Source of the DNA: Tychonema sp. LEGE 07203
GTDB taxonomy: Bacteria > Cyanobacteriota > Cyanobacteriia > Cyanobacteriales > Microcoleaceae
Assembly: GCF_015207285.1 (NCBI RefSeq)
Contig: NZ_JADEXD010000020.1
Location: forward strand, 1-52,633
Length of the DNA stretch: 52,633 bases
Reading direction: 5' to 3'
Shown here: positions 26,407 to 35,726 of the stretch, one piece after another
Layout: the number at the start of each line of letters is the position of its first letter
Position numbering within the stretch: the first letter of the stretch is position 1
The notes under the pieces: model-generated
The model's input: the letters and a program-made list of their open reading frames with translations, nothing else
Told to the model about the DNA's origin: nothing
Database searches by the model: none
Translations under genes and position numbers: made by a program

Positions 26407-27513
26407 ATGGTTCGCGTTGCAATTATTGGTTGTGGTATTGTCGGGACATTGATCGCCTTTGAATTAAGTCAATTTCCCGAACTACAAGTCACTGCATTCG
26501 ACAAACAACCGCCAGCCCAAGGTGCTACAGGTGCCGCCCTCGGTGTTTTGATGGGAGTTATCAGCCACAAAACGAAGGGCAGAAATTGGCAGTTGAGAGA
26601 AACCAGCCTTCAGCGCTACGAAACTTTAATTCCTGAATTGGAAGCAGTTACGGGACGGAAAATTCCCTTTAACAAACAAGGAATTTTGATGCTTTGTGCG
26701 GAGGGCGATGATTTAAGTAAGTGGGAAAAGTTGATAGCAATTCGCCAGTCTCAAGGTTGGAAATTAGAACTTTGGGATGTGGAACGAGTGCGCGAGTTTT
26801 GCCCCCATCTCTATTTAAATGATAAAATTGTTGCAGCAATTTATTCGCCTCAAGACAGGCAAGTCGATCCGACGGCGCTAACTTTGGCTTTGGTGGATGC
26901 TGCTGAACGAAATGGGGCGATTTTTGAGTTTGGGGTGGAAGTTGAAGGTCTCATGGGCGGGCAAGATGCCCACCCCACAACAAACTCCCTATCTTGTGGG
27001 GTGGGCATCTTGCCTGTTGCTGAAAATTTCGATTGGTTTATCTTAGCTGCTGGTTTAGGTTCTTCTGCTTTAACAGCATCGTTAAATCAATTGGTTGACA
27101 TTCGCCCAGTGTTGGGACAAGCGCTGCATTTGCGGTTAAAACATCCGTTAGAAAACCCAGATTTTAGGCCGGTAATTACTTGCGACGACGTTCACATTGT
27201 GCCTGTGGGCGATGGGGAATATTGGGTGGGGGCGACGGTAGAGTTTCCTGAAAATGGCGGGGAAATTCCGGCGAATGCCGATTTGTTGGAAGAAGTGATG
27301 GCGAGGGCGAGATCGCTTTGTCCGGCCTTAGCCGAAGCAGAAATCATCAAGCAATGGTCGGGATTGCGCCCGCGGCCCGAAGGACGGCCGGCCCCAATTA
27401 TCGAGACGCTTCCGGGTAACAGCCGCGTTCTCATCGCCAGCGGCCACTACCGCAACGGTATTCTGCTGGCCCCTGCAACCGCGCGATCGATCCGAGAGAT
27501 GATTTTGCAATAA
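26407..27513 (+). CDS. FAD-dependent oxidoreductase (DAO family)
   Basis: The 368-residue protein has the FAD-binding dinucleotide motif GCGIVGTLIAFEL at residues 8-20. A DAO/glycine-oxidase-like core follows, and the C-terminal FAD-contact region is GHYRNGILLAPATA. The product is likely an amine or amino-acid oxidase, possibly ThiO-like, but the substrate cannot be read from sequence. Residues about 185-203 (GGQDAHPTTNSLSCGVGIL) are encoded by a perfect 21-base inverted repeat with a 13-base spacer (26960-27014). This looks like a mobile palindrome inserted in frame and probably adds a surface loop. Confidence 0.85.
   Translation: MVRVAIIGCGIVGTLIAFELSQFPELQVTAFDKQPPAQGATGAALGVLMGVISHKTKGRNWQLRETSLQRYETLIPELEAVTGRKIPFNKQGILMLCAEGDDLSKWEKLIAIRQSQGWKLELWDVERVREFCPHLYLNDKIVAAIYSPQDRQVDPTALTLALVDAAERNGAIFEFGVEVEGLMGGQDAHPTTNSLSCGVGILPVAENFDWFILAAGLGSSALTASLNQLVDIRPVLGQALHLRLKHPLENPDFRPVITCDDVHIVPVGDGEYWVGATVEFPENGGEIPANADLLEEVMARARSLCPALAEAEIIKQWSGLRPRPEGRPAPIIETLPGNSRVLIASGHYRNGILLAPATARSIREMILQ
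26960..27014. repeat. Palindromic element inside the FAD oxidoreductase gene
   Basis: The left arm is 26960-26980 and the right arm is 26994-27014; each has 21 bases and they are perfect reverse complements. The spacer is 26981-26993. The frame stays open through it. The core word GGGCATCTTGCC/GGCAAGATGCCC resembles common intergenic hairpins of these genomes, for example the GTGGGGTGGGC word near 40676. Confidence 0.85.
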
Positions 27514-27564
27514 TCAACAAATGTTAATACAATAAATAAAGCCATTCATATCTTACCTCAAAAA

Positions 27565-28047
27565 ATGTCCGACAAACCTTTAGGAAAACCCCGCTCCTTG
27601 TGGCGAGTAATCTTGCTGTCCGCAGTCAGTTTGCTGCTATATTACGGATGGTATAAATGGATTATTCAAGAAGAATTGCGCCGCTATAACGGCACTGGTT
27701 GGTCTGGCACTCTTTGCTTGCTTCCATTTGTTTTAGGAGTAGCAGTTCCCCAAGCTTTGCGAATTTTTGACCCCGATGTTCCCGGATGGTTTGGTTGGTT
27801 TTCCTTCCTGGGAATTGCTTGGATTTACATCGTGCAATTCAAACTTTACAACACAGTCAACGAATTGTACCGCCAAGAAGGGCTGAAAGAACCGCTAACA
27901 GTTTGGTGGATTTTCGTACCGGGTTTAAATTTAATTGTTGGTTTGCGTCAAATCCACTTTTTGAGCCAATTTTGGGCAAAAAAACAAGGAATTGAAGTCA
28001 AGGATAACTTAGCCGAAAGCATTCCTTTCCTTTCAGCTAACGCTTAA
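27565..28047 (+). CDS. Conserved-looking membrane protein, function unknown
   Basis: The 160-residue protein has about four hydrophobic segments (roughly residues 16-33, 48-66, 78-97 and 112-130) with aromatic and charged edges such as LYNTVNELYRQEGLKEPL. The pattern resembles DUF4234-type small membrane proteins, but I cannot confirm this. It is 51 bases downstream of the FAD oxidoreductase gene on the same strand. The repeat element at 28047 begins at the last base of the stop codon. Confidence 0.6.
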   Translation: MSDKPLGKPRSLWRVILLSAVSLLLYYGWYKWIIQEELRRYNGTGWSGTLCLLPFVLGVAVPQALRIFDPDVPGWFGWFSFLGIAWIYIVQFKLYNTVNELYRQEGLKEPLTVWWIFVPGLNLIVGLRQIHFLSQFWAKKQGIEVKDNLAESIPFLSANA

Positions 28048-28191
28048 TATCAAATCCGGTAGCCTCCCAATTGTAAAATCGAGTCAGATCGAACCCGCGC
28101 TTCATCGTCCTGTATTCATCTCTCTCTTGTCTTTCTCTGTGTTCTCTGCGCCTCTGCGGTTAAATCATACCGATGCAAACGGAAACGATAT
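28047..28191. repeat. Copy 2 of ATATC...GATAT element, starting at a stop codon
   Basis: The left end is ATATCAAATCCGGT and the right end is ACGGAAACGATAT. The interior matches the element at 1499-1648 closely, including CTTCATCGTCCTGTATTCA. Its first base is the last base of the preceding gene's stop codon. Confidence 0.65.
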
Positions 28192-28284
28192 TACCCGCAG
28201 TCAGGACACAGCGCCGTGCGCTTGGACTACAATTAATCCGGCGATGGTTACACCAATTTCAAACGAAATAACAGTATTCTTGTC

Positions 28285-28305
28285 CCCCCCCTTAGCAAGG
28301 GGGGG
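28285..28305. repeat. C/G-run hairpin
   Basis: CCCCCCCTT-AGC-AAGGGGGGG forms a 9-base stem with a 3-base loop. A related hairpin with 11-base arms is at 52602-52624. These are common intergenic hairpins in cyanobacteria and are not linked to a specific gene here. Confidence 0.6.
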
Positions 28306-28456
28306 CTAGGGGGGGTCAGAGACTATTGCATGATTTTAGAGAAATGGTATTACATCCCAACGAGGACTAATGATTATTTTGAGGTAGTCCAAGGGCGTTG
28401 CCGTATTGTCAATGGTGATATCTAAAAAATTGCCGAATTATCGAAGAGGTAACTCT

Positions 28457-28873
28457 TTACCAAAATTTAGGCGACAAATCAGCAAGAATCAGTTTGAGAT
28501 CCGGTTCATTAACCCGCTTAATTGCTTTCGGAATGCTTACCCACTGCCGATTTCTCTTGGTAGCTTCCGGCCAAACTTCCAGAACTGCTTGCACTTGCAG
28601 TAAAAACACTCCTACTTGACAAATACACCCGGACTTTTGATACTCGTAAATTCCCAGCAAATCCGGGAACACTTTACCCAACAAACCTGCTTCTTCCCAA
28701 GCTTCTTTGGCCGCGGAATCTTGGGGAGTCATGTCAGGTTCAATTAACCCTTTGGGAATCACCCAGCGCTTGCTAGCCGAAGAAGTAATCAGCATTACTT
28801 CAATTTCTCCGTATTGAATGCGGTACGGAATTACTCCCGATTGTTCTACCAATACAGCGGTTTTTAGACTCAT
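28457..28873 (-). CDS. Nudix hydrolase
   Basis: The 138-residue protein has the Nudix box GLIEPDMTPQDSAAKEAWEEAG, which keeps the E-A-x-E-E-A-G core but has Met where the first Glu is usual and Lys in place of the Arg before it. The family hydrolyses nucleoside diphosphates linked to another group; this version is closest in pattern to DIPP-type members acting on polyphosphates, without certainty. It stands alone, 285 bases from the aminopeptidase gene on the same strand. Confidence 0.85.
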   Translation of the reverse strand: MSLKTAVLVEQSGVIPYRIQYGEIEVMLITSSASKRWVIPKGLIEPDMTPQDSAAKEAWEEAGLLGKVFPDLLGIYEYQKSGCICQVGVFLLQVQAVLEVWPEATKRNRQWVSIPKAIKRVNEPDLKLILADLSPKFW

Positions 28874-29158
28874 AGTTTTGGCAATATTTCTGGGTGAAAA
28901 AGCTGCTTCAACCTCATCAACGGTCGATCGCTAAAAAATAAAAATTGCCTTCTGATTATAGATTATTTCCCAGTTGAAACAACAATCAAGTGGAACATAA
29001 AGATATTTAGCTTTTTCTCTGTGTTGAAATTAATAACTGTAGATGCAATGCTGAAAAATAATAATATGATTGCAATTGCGCGCAATCCTCTGCCGACACG
29101 CAGATAAAAGCCGATCGCCCAAATCGGCCTCTATCCGCGCCAGTATGCGGTTTTCCCT

Positions 29159-31777
29159 CTAATCTTTCTTCGCCTTAGCCTCCAAATTTTCCATCCGACT
29201 CCTCAAATCTTGATTCTCCTTCTTCACCTGGTCTAACTCCTCCCGCAACTGCTTCACCGCTGCATCGGAACCAGCATTTTTCTGCACTCTTTGCACAGCT
29301 TCATCAGCCATGCGGCGGACGCGGCCGTCGGGAGTTTGGTCAGCTAAAGAACGCAAAATCCGAATGGCTTTGCGAGTTTCCATCTGTCCTAAAGCCGCAA
29401 CTACAGATACTTGAGTCAAGAAAAACGTCTCCTTAGATAATTCTGCCAATCGGTGCAAAATTCGTTCTAAATTAAGCTTAGTTTGACCCGTTGAAATTGT
29501 CCCCAAAGAGCGAATTGCAGCCAAGCGCAAAGCTTGCGGAGTACCGATGGCCGTGTATTTCAAAATTAGATTCAGCGCATCTTCAGAAGTTTTCATTTGC
29601 GCCAAACCGGCAATAGCACCCGATCGCACAACCTCATTCCAGCCCTGACGCTCTTTCAAAACCAATTTTAACTCTTTGAGTACCTGTTCGTCCGTCGGTT
29701 TTTCGTCGGGATTCGCCCCTGCGATCGAGCCCATAGCACTAGCTGCGGCCGCTTCTACATAATAGCTGTCGTCGCCTTTTTCGACGATCGACCTCAGCGC
29801 CTTATAAGTTTCGTGAGTCTTGATTTGGCCCAGCGCATTCACCACAGCGCGGCGAACCCTAGCATCTTTATCTTTCAAACCACTTGCTAAACCTTCAAAA
29901 GCTTGGTCGAGTTTAATTTCAACTAACTGACCGGCTACTTCAGCCCGCACCCCCCAAAACCGATCTTTTTTGAGAACTTCTGACAGCGCTTTCACAGCTT
30001 CCAGTCCTCCCTTTTTCGCCAAAGCTTTGGCTGCATAAATCCGGGAAACCGGGTCAGGGTCGAACTGCAACTGAGCTTTTAATTCGGCAACTCCATACTC
30101 TAAAACAACGGTTTTTAAGTATTTATTTCCGACATCAAAACTGATAAAAGCGGGCTTCTCTTCTAGGGGGAAATAGAAACTTTGCTCGCGTTCGTGCACT
30201 CGAACCGTGAAAGTTTTTATATTAGCAGCACTTCCCTCATCTGCATCTTTTTCCGGCTTATAACCGAAGCCGAGCGGAATTTTTAGGTCGAAGACATCTT
30301 TGCTATTACCGTTGTCCTTTTTGCTATCTTTGATCTGAGTTTGTGTGACAGTCACTTTGGCTAATTTGCTGTCGCCGTCCCAGGAATAAGCAACTTTGTA
30401 ATCTGGATGACCGCCGCGATAAACGTACTGATCGAACAAAAACATTAAATTGCGGCCTGTCGCCTTTTCGATCGCCCTTAGCAAATCGATCGTTTCTACA
30501 GTTTTGTGAGCGTTATCCCGCACAAAAGTGTGAATTGCTTTGTAAAATAGTTCGTCGCCTAACTCGGCGTGAATCATGTGATACACGCAAGCGCCTTTTT
30601 CGTACAAATGGCGATCGTACAATTCGATCGCTTCGCGGTAAACGTGAGTGACAATCGGGCGGCGGTAACGAAAACTGTCTTCAGCTAAATAATTGCGGGC
30701 TTCACCTAACATATAATAAGCCGCATCTTCTTTGCCGTATTCTTTGTCAGTCCACAGCACCTCAGAATAGGAAGCCATGCCTTCCTTGATCCAAGCATGA
30801 GACCAGTGTTTAATTACTACTAAATCGCCGAACCATTGGTGAGCTAATTCGTGAGCAACTAAGCTTTCTGTACCGCGATTGTCGAGGCTAGCGCGTTCGT
30901 CTAACAAGCACCTATCTGTTAGCAAAGTTGTCGAAGTATTTTCCATGCCGCCGAAGATGAAATCATCAACGCAGACTTGAGCATATTTAGGAAAAGGGTA
31001 AGGATAGCCAAATGCTTGAGAGAAAAACTCAATCATTTGGGGCGTTTTGCCCATGCTGCGTTTACCGTCAGCTTCGCGACCTTTTTCGACGTAATAATTA
31101 ACTGGTTTGCCGTTCCATTCGTCTTTAATTTCCGCAAAGTTTCCGACGGCTAAGGTCATTAAATAAGTGGGGTGGATCTGGGTTTGCGACCAGTGATAAA
31201 TCTTATCGTCTCCCTCATTTTTTGTGCTAATTAATTCGCCGTTAGATATTGCAAAAAGTTGTTTCGGAACTTGCACTCTAATTTCGGAAGTTGCGAGTTG
31301 TCCGGGATAGTCGAAACAGGGAAACCAGAAGCGGGAATCTTCGTCTTCGCCTTGAGTCCAAACTTGTGTTGGTTTGTCGGGATAGTGTTTGTCTGGGCCG
31401 ACAAAATAGAGACCGCGCTGGGGTTTTTCGACCGAGTATTCGATCGCGATTGTAATTGGTTCGTATGCTTTTGTTGATTCGTGCAGGTGAATTTGCAGCA
31501 CTTCGCCGTCGCTGTCGAAATTTTGGTCGGTTTCGCCGATTTTTACAGATTTAATGTTCAGGTTTACAGCATCTAAGGTTAATTTGTCAATACCGCTGCG
31601 GACTGGATTGATGCGGATGCTGCAAGTGCCGCGAAAACTTTGTTTGGGAATATCTAGCACTAAATCGAGGAAAATATGCTCTACTTGTCCGGGGCGATCG
31701 GGGTTGTAGTGGGGTTTGGCACCGGGCATCTCGAAGGATTTGTGACCGTTTTCAGAATCAAAATAAGTGTGTGACAT
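29159..31777 (-). CDS. M1 family zinc aminopeptidase with HEAT-repeat tail
   Basis: The 872-residue protein has the substrate motif GGMEN at 276-280 (GAMEN family) and the zinc motif HELAHQWFGD with His309, Glu310 and His313. The C-terminal half, from about residue 570, is a run of HEAT repeats (for example SRIYAAKALAKKGGLEAVKAL). A short coiled coil ends it. It removes N-terminal residues from peptides in the cytosol or periplasm; no signal peptide is seen. Confidence 0.93.
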   Translation of the reverse strand: MSHTYFDSENGHKSFEMPGAKPHYNPDRPGQVEHIFLDLVLDIPKQSFRGTCSIRINPVRSGIDKLTLDAVNLNIKSVKIGETDQNFDSDGEVLQIHLHESTKAYEPITIAIEYSVEKPQRGLYFVGPDKHYPDKPTQVWTQGEDEDSRFWFPCFDYPGQLATSEIRVQVPKQLFAISNGELISTKNEGDDKIYHWSQTQIHPTYLMTLAVGNFAEIKDEWNGKPVNYYVEKGREADGKRSMGKTPQMIEFFSQAFGYPYPFPKYAQVCVDDFIFGGMENTSTTLLTDRCLLDERASLDNRGTESLVAHELAHQWFGDLVVIKHWSHAWIKEGMASYSEVLWTDKEYGKEDAAYYMLGEARNYLAEDSFRYRRPIVTHVYREAIELYDRHLYEKGACVYHMIHAELGDELFYKAIHTFVRDNAHKTVETIDLLRAIEKATGRNLMFLFDQYVYRGGHPDYKVAYSWDGDSKLAKVTVTQTQIKDSKKDNGNSKDVFDLKIPLGFGYKPEKDADEGSAANIKTFTVRVHEREQSFYFPLEEKPAFISFDVGNKYLKTVVLEYGVAELKAQLQFDPDPVSRIYAAKALAKKGGLEAVKALSEVLKKDRFWGVRAEVAGQLVEIKLDQAFEGLASGLKDKDARVRRAVVNALGQIKTHETYKALRSIVEKGDDSYYVEAAAASAMGSIAGANPDEKPTDEQVLKELKLVLKERQGWNEVVRSGAIAGLAQMKTSEDALNLILKYTAIGTPQALRLAAIRSLGTISTGQTKLNLERILHRLAELSKETFFLTQVSVVAALGQMETRKAIRILRSLADQTPDGRVRRMADEAVQRVQKNAGSDAAVKQLREELDQVKKENQDLRSRMENLEAKAKKD

Positions 31778-32003
31778 TGTGATGGCGGATTGGTGTATCG
31801 ATCGGCGATCGCAGGCAGCAGCGAGGAAAGCTAAACTGCCAGCTTATTCTAGGGTAGCGCGTCCTAGTTGCTGTTGTCGCTAATCTTGTTGAAAATTCGG
31901 GCGATCTTTGGCGGGATGAAAAATAGGATTTTTTCGCTACAATATCAGCAAGGCTAATGTCTGCAATCATCAGCCTGAAATTGAAATTGAGAGGGCAATC
32001 TGC

Positions 32004-33086
32004 ATGACAGCTACAGTATCAGTTCCCAGTTCGATCGCATCTTGGCTTGGCGACGAAGCCGAAGACTTGCTCACCCATCAAGCAAAAGTTTCTAAAGATT
32101 TGTTGCACCTGCCAGGCCCGGATTGGGTCGATCGCATTTTCGCTCAAACCGATCGATCTCCCCAAGTCTTGCGATCGCTCCAGCAACTTTATTCTAGCGG
32201 ACGCTTGGCAAATACCGGCTATTTATCCATCCTGCCAGTAGACCAAGGAATCGAACACTCAGCAGCCGCTTCTTTTGCACCAAATCCCATTTATTTTGAC
32301 AGCGAAAACATCATCAGACTAGCAATTTCTGCAGGCTGCAACGCTGTCGCCACCACCCTAGGAGTCTTGGGAAGCGTATCTCGCAAGTACGCGCACAAAA
32401 TCCCTTTCATTGTTAAGCTAAATCACAACGAACTGCTGACTTATCCCAATCAATACGACCAAATAATGTTTGCTTCCGTGGAACAAGCTTGGAATTTGGG
32501 AGCAGTTGCAGTGGGAGCAACAATTTATTTTGGTTCCCCAGAATCGACGCGACAAATCCAAGAAGTCAGTCAAGCTTTTGCCCACGCTCACGAATACGGA
32601 ATGGCAACCATTTTGTGGTGCTACCTCCGCAACGATATCTTCAAACAAGACAAAGATTATCACTTAGCAGCAGATTTGACAGCTCAAGCAAATCACCTAG
32701 GAGTGACAATTCAAGCTGACATCATCAAGCAAAAATTGCCCGAATGCAACAACGGCTACGCAGCAGTTGCTAAAGCCAGCGGCCACAGTTACGGCAAAAC
32801 CGACAAGCGCGTTTATTCCGATTTGACAACGGATCACCCGATCGATCTAACACGCTATCAAGTGCTCAACTGTTATGCGGGAAGAATGGGTTTAATCAAC
32901 TCCGGCGGTGCTTCGGGAAAAAACGATTTTGCCGAAGCCATTCGCACCGCAGTAATCAACAAACGCGCTGGCGGCTGCGGCTTAATTTCCGGCCGCAAAA
33001 CTTTTCAGCGTCCCTTTGAAGAAGGTGTAAAATTGTTCCACGCCATTCAAGACGTTTATTTGTCGCCCGAAATTGCGATCGCCTAA
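32004..33086 (+). CDS. fbaB: Class I fructose-bisphosphate aldolase
   Basis: The 360-residue TIM-barrel protein shows class I bacterial-type aldolase features: [10 protein letters not shown] near the start of the barrel, and a likely Schiff-base lysine in the [10 protein letters not shown] region or a later strand; I do not assign it with certainty. Class I aldolases make or split fructose-1,6-bisphosphate in glycolysis and the Calvin cycle and coexist with class II in cyanobacteria. Its promoter lies in the 226 bases facing the divergent aminopeptidase gene. The gene symbol is by family and may differ in this lineage. Confidence 0.88.
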   Translation: MTATVSVPSSIASWLGDEAEDLLTHQAKVSKDLLHLPGPDWVDRIFAQTDRSPQVLRSLQQLYSSGRLANTGYLSILPVDQGIEHSAAASFAPNPIYFDSENIIRLAISAGCNAVATTLGVLGSVSRKYAHKIPFIVKLNHNELLTYPNQYDQIMFASVEQAWNLGAVAVGATIYFGSPESTRQIQEVSQAFAHAHEYGMATILWCYLRNDIFKQDKDYHLAADLTAQANHLGVTIQADIIKQKLPECNNGYAAVAKASGHSYGKTDKRVYSDLTTDHPIDLTRYQVLNCYAGRMGLINSGGASGKNDFAEAIRTAVINKRAGGCGLISGRKTFQRPFEEGVKLFHAIQDVYLSPEIAIA

Positions 33087-33300
33087 TTCATTAATATCAG
33101 CCGTAGGGTGTGTCGCCTGCGATAAATCTTTGCCAAAAAAGGGACAATTTCATAGCGACGCACCCGCACGGATTAAGAGCTCTTGTAAACAACCCAAAAA
33201 TGTATTGTAGGAACAATCATTAGAAATATTATAAATTGCAAATTAACTGTAATATTAATAGTAACCGAACAGATATACAGACAAAATATATAATTTAAAT

Positions 33301-34182
33301 ATGCCTCACAGCCTCGTTTTAAACCTGCTGCCAGTTGCACCCATTCCATCCCAATTTTTAACGGGACGGCATCTTCATGCCTTATTTCTGAACCTTGTGA
33401 GTGCTGTAGACAGCGATTTGAGCGCGTACCTGCACGACCAATCCAACGAAAAAGCTTTCACATTAAGTCCTTTTCAAGTAAGCAGAAAAGAAGCTTATAA
33501 AAGCAGCACGCCACAGACACAAAAAAGAGTTTTACCTCCGGCTGCGGGCACTATTTCGCAGGCCCTACAGTGGGAACAAAAGCAAGCAATTCGCGAAAAT
33601 ACAGCGATTTGGTGGCGAATTTCTCTGCTGGATGACGGTTTGTTCGATCGCCTAACTGAACTTTGGCAGCAACTAAATTTTGACCGCCCTTGGCATCTGG
33701 GCCCTACAGATTTGTACATTACCAATATTTTGAGCGAACCGCAATCTAACCAGCCTTGGGTTGATTTTTGTAGTTACGCAGAATTGTTCGATCGCGCTTC
33801 CGACACTGAGCGCCAAATTGCGTTTAGTTTTTGCACTCCTACTAATTTTCGGCAAGGTGTTTACGACAGTGCTCTGCCCACTCGTGAAAGTATTTTTGGC
33901 AGTTTGGCGAATCGGTGGAACAAGTACAGCAATAGGGCGATCGAACCTAATTTTATAGAAGCTATTTTCCCCAGTTACTTCGATATCCGCACAGAAGTTA
34001 GTACGGATTCCCGCAGTAAATTTATTGGCTGCGTCGGCGATATTACTTACCGAATTATGGGAGATGTCGATCCGGTTGTTATCAAGCAAATTAACAGTTT
34101 AGCAGATTTTGCGCTTTACAGCGGAGTCGGGCGAAAGACACCGATGGGAATGGGAATGACGCGCCGGTTGCAGATTTTTTAA
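33301..34182 (+). CDS. cas6: CRISPR repeat endoribonuclease Cas6, isolated
   Basis: The 293-residue protein has the Cas6 C-terminal glycine-rich motif GVGRKTPMGMGMTR and an N-terminal GRHLHALFLNLV with histidines that often serve in catalysis. Cas6 cuts CRISPR transcripts. No repeat array, cas1, cas2 or effector gene is present within the window, so this is an isolated copy that could act on a distant array or be a remnant. It ends exactly next to the stop of the convergent gene at 34183, with zero bases between them. Confidence 0.8.
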   Translation: MPHSLVLNLLPVAPIPSQFLTGRHLHALFLNLVSAVDSDLSAYLHDQSNEKAFTLSPFQVSRKEAYKSSTPQTQKRVLPPAAGTISQALQWEQKQAIRENTAIWWRISLLDDGLFDRLTELWQQLNFDRPWHLGPTDLYITNILSEPQSNQPWVDFCSYAELFDRASDTERQIAFSFCTPTNFRQGVYDSALPTRESIFGSLANRWNKYSNRAIEPNFIEAIFPSYFDIRTEVSTDSRSKFIGCVGDITYRIMGDVDPVVIKQINSLADFALYSGVGRKTPMGMGMTRRLQIF

Positions 34183-34509
34183 TTATGCACTTTTCGGCTT
34201 AATTTCACTGACTATTTCGTAAACATCGGTGTCGGGAATTTTGGCGAACAAAGGTGTCATCTGCTTCAATATTTCCTGATAAGCTTCGCTTTGGTTGGCT
34301 GCCATTTCTTCTACGCTTTCCCAAAAAATTATCGCAATACCTTTGTCTGTATTGGGCAATTGCAGCAAGTACGCTCCCTTAAAACCTGTGGCATAAGTTG
34401 CAACGGCTTTTTCAAAAAGTTCTTCTGCTTCTTTGAATTTCCCTGGTTTAAATTCGCCAATGGCAACGTAGGCAAACTGATGTCGGAGAAAGTCTAGAAA
34501 TTCTGACAT
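34183..34509 (-). CDS. Small ABM-like (dimeric alpha/beta barrel) protein
   Basis: The 108-residue protein has a pattern of alternating strands and helices (FAYVAIGEFKPGKFKEAEEL, then GAYLLQLPNTDKGIAIIFWES) like antibiotic-biosynthesis-monooxygenase-type barrels. There is no catalytic residue that proves an activity. It converges with cas6, and the two stop codons are adjacent. Confidence 0.6.
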   Translation of the reverse strand: MSEFLDFLRHQFAYVAIGEFKPGKFKEAEELFEKAVATYATGFKGAYLLQLPNTDKGIAIIFWESVEEMAANQSEAYQEILKQMTPLFAKIPDTDVYEIVSEIKPKSA

Positions 34510-34861
34510 ATCCTGTTCCTGAATAAATCGCTATACACCAGGTTATATTTTACCCGATCGCCCTAAGTTTGTGAATAAGCTGGTGCGCGTCTAGTTTTAA
34601 CAAATATGTTTCTGGAAACAAGGAGTGGGGCGTTGCTTTGAGCGGTGCCAGAAAAATTAAATCTAAATACCGCAACAGGTTAGTAAGTTTTGGAGTTGGG
34701 TGCTCAACCCAGCGGCGGATTTATGAGATATTGCACGCAGAGGCGATCGCGCTTTACCCGAAAAAAGCGGTTTTTTGCAATAACCCTATTGAGTTTACAA
34801 AATTTACCTGCAAAGATTATAAGGTATCAAGACAAATAAAGTAGAGAGGCAACTAAAATAA
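34510..34861. other. Gap between the ABM-like gene and the response regulator
   Basis: No gene is recognised in these 352 bases. The promoters of both neighbours should lie here since they are divergent. AGAGGC lies about 15 bases before the ATG at 34862. Confidence 0.4.
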
Positions 34862-35332
34862 ATGCCAAAAATATTAGTAATTGAAGACAATAACTTTATC
34901 CGAGCAACCGTTATAGAACTCTTGCAATTGCACGGTTTTGAAGCTGTAGGCGCAGAAAACGGACAAGTCGGTATCCAGTTAGCGATCGCCCAAATTCCCG
35001 ATTTAATCTTGTCTGATGTAATGATGCCGGAACTCAACGGTTTGGAAGTTTTCGCGATTTTGCGATCGCACCCTGCAACCGCCAGCATTCCGTTTATTTT
35101 TATGACGGGTTCAGAAATAGAAAAAGCGATCGAACTCAAAGCCGACGGCTATCTCAAGAAACCTTGCAGCGCCACAGAAATGTTCGGGGCGATCGCAACT
35201 CAACTAGAAAAACCGAAAGTTACCAACCCAAAACATCAAAAAGTACGGGACAATTCCGGCAAAGAACATCTCAGCTTGGGCGCCCGGAATCAAAAATCTC
35301 GGCGGGAGATGGCATCGGTTTGCTTGCAATGA
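34862..35332 (+). CDS. Single-domain response regulator with basic tail
   Basis: The 156-residue protein has a receiver domain with acidic residues near the N-terminus (IEDNN), a phosphorylation site in LILSDVMMPELNG and the Lys in LKKP. A basic, unstructured tail of about 35 residues follows (HQKVRDNSGKEHLS). It has no DNA-binding domain. It sits near the DUF2103 gene and is not near a kinase gene, so its partner is unknown. Confidence 0.85.
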   Translation: MPKILVIEDNNFIRATVIELLQLHGFEAVGAENGQVGIQLAIAQIPDLILSDVMMPELNGLEVFAILRSHPATASIPFIFMTGSEIEKAIELKADGYLKKPCSATEMFGAIATQLEKPKVTNPKHQKVRDNSGKEHLSLGARNQKSRREMASVCLQ

Positions 35333-35432
35333 CGGACACAGTAACGTTCTTGATACATAAGTTGAAGGAATTTCAAATTGGTTCCAGCCAGAGGTGACTT
35401 AGACTGGGTATGTTGAATTTGGTTAAAAAGTA

Positions 35433-35726
35433 ATGAACCCACAATCTAAAGGCCGCCTAGTTTGGAATCACTCCACCCACCTTCCCGGTTTGATCCCAAT
35501 TTTAGAGCGCCTCACCCTCAAAATGGGCATTCAAACTGTCACGCCGGGGGTCATCAACAAAGTTAAAGGACACATCCCCCGCATGACATTAAGAGTCTCA
35601 GTACCCATCCGCGGGGGATTTAAAATCATTGCCAGACAGGGCAAAACCGTACAAGAAGTCTTTATATTAACCACTCTCACTCAAGGGGACTTGGAAGAGA
35701 CGATCGCCCAAACCCTAGCCAAGTGA
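35433..35726 (+). CDS. DUF2103 family protein
   Basis: The 97-residue protein matches the DUF2103 pattern (GRLVWNHSTHLPGLIPILERL and VPIRGGFKIIARQGKTVQEVF). The HST-H pair could bind metal, as suggested for this family. Its last 12 bases overlap the 3' end of cpcF in the opposite direction. Function is unknown. Confidence 0.75.
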   Translation: MNPQSKGRLVWNHSTHLPGLIPILERLTLKMGIQTVTPGVINKVKGHIPRMTLRVSVPIRGGFKIIARQGKTVQEVFILTTLTQGDLEETIAQTLAK

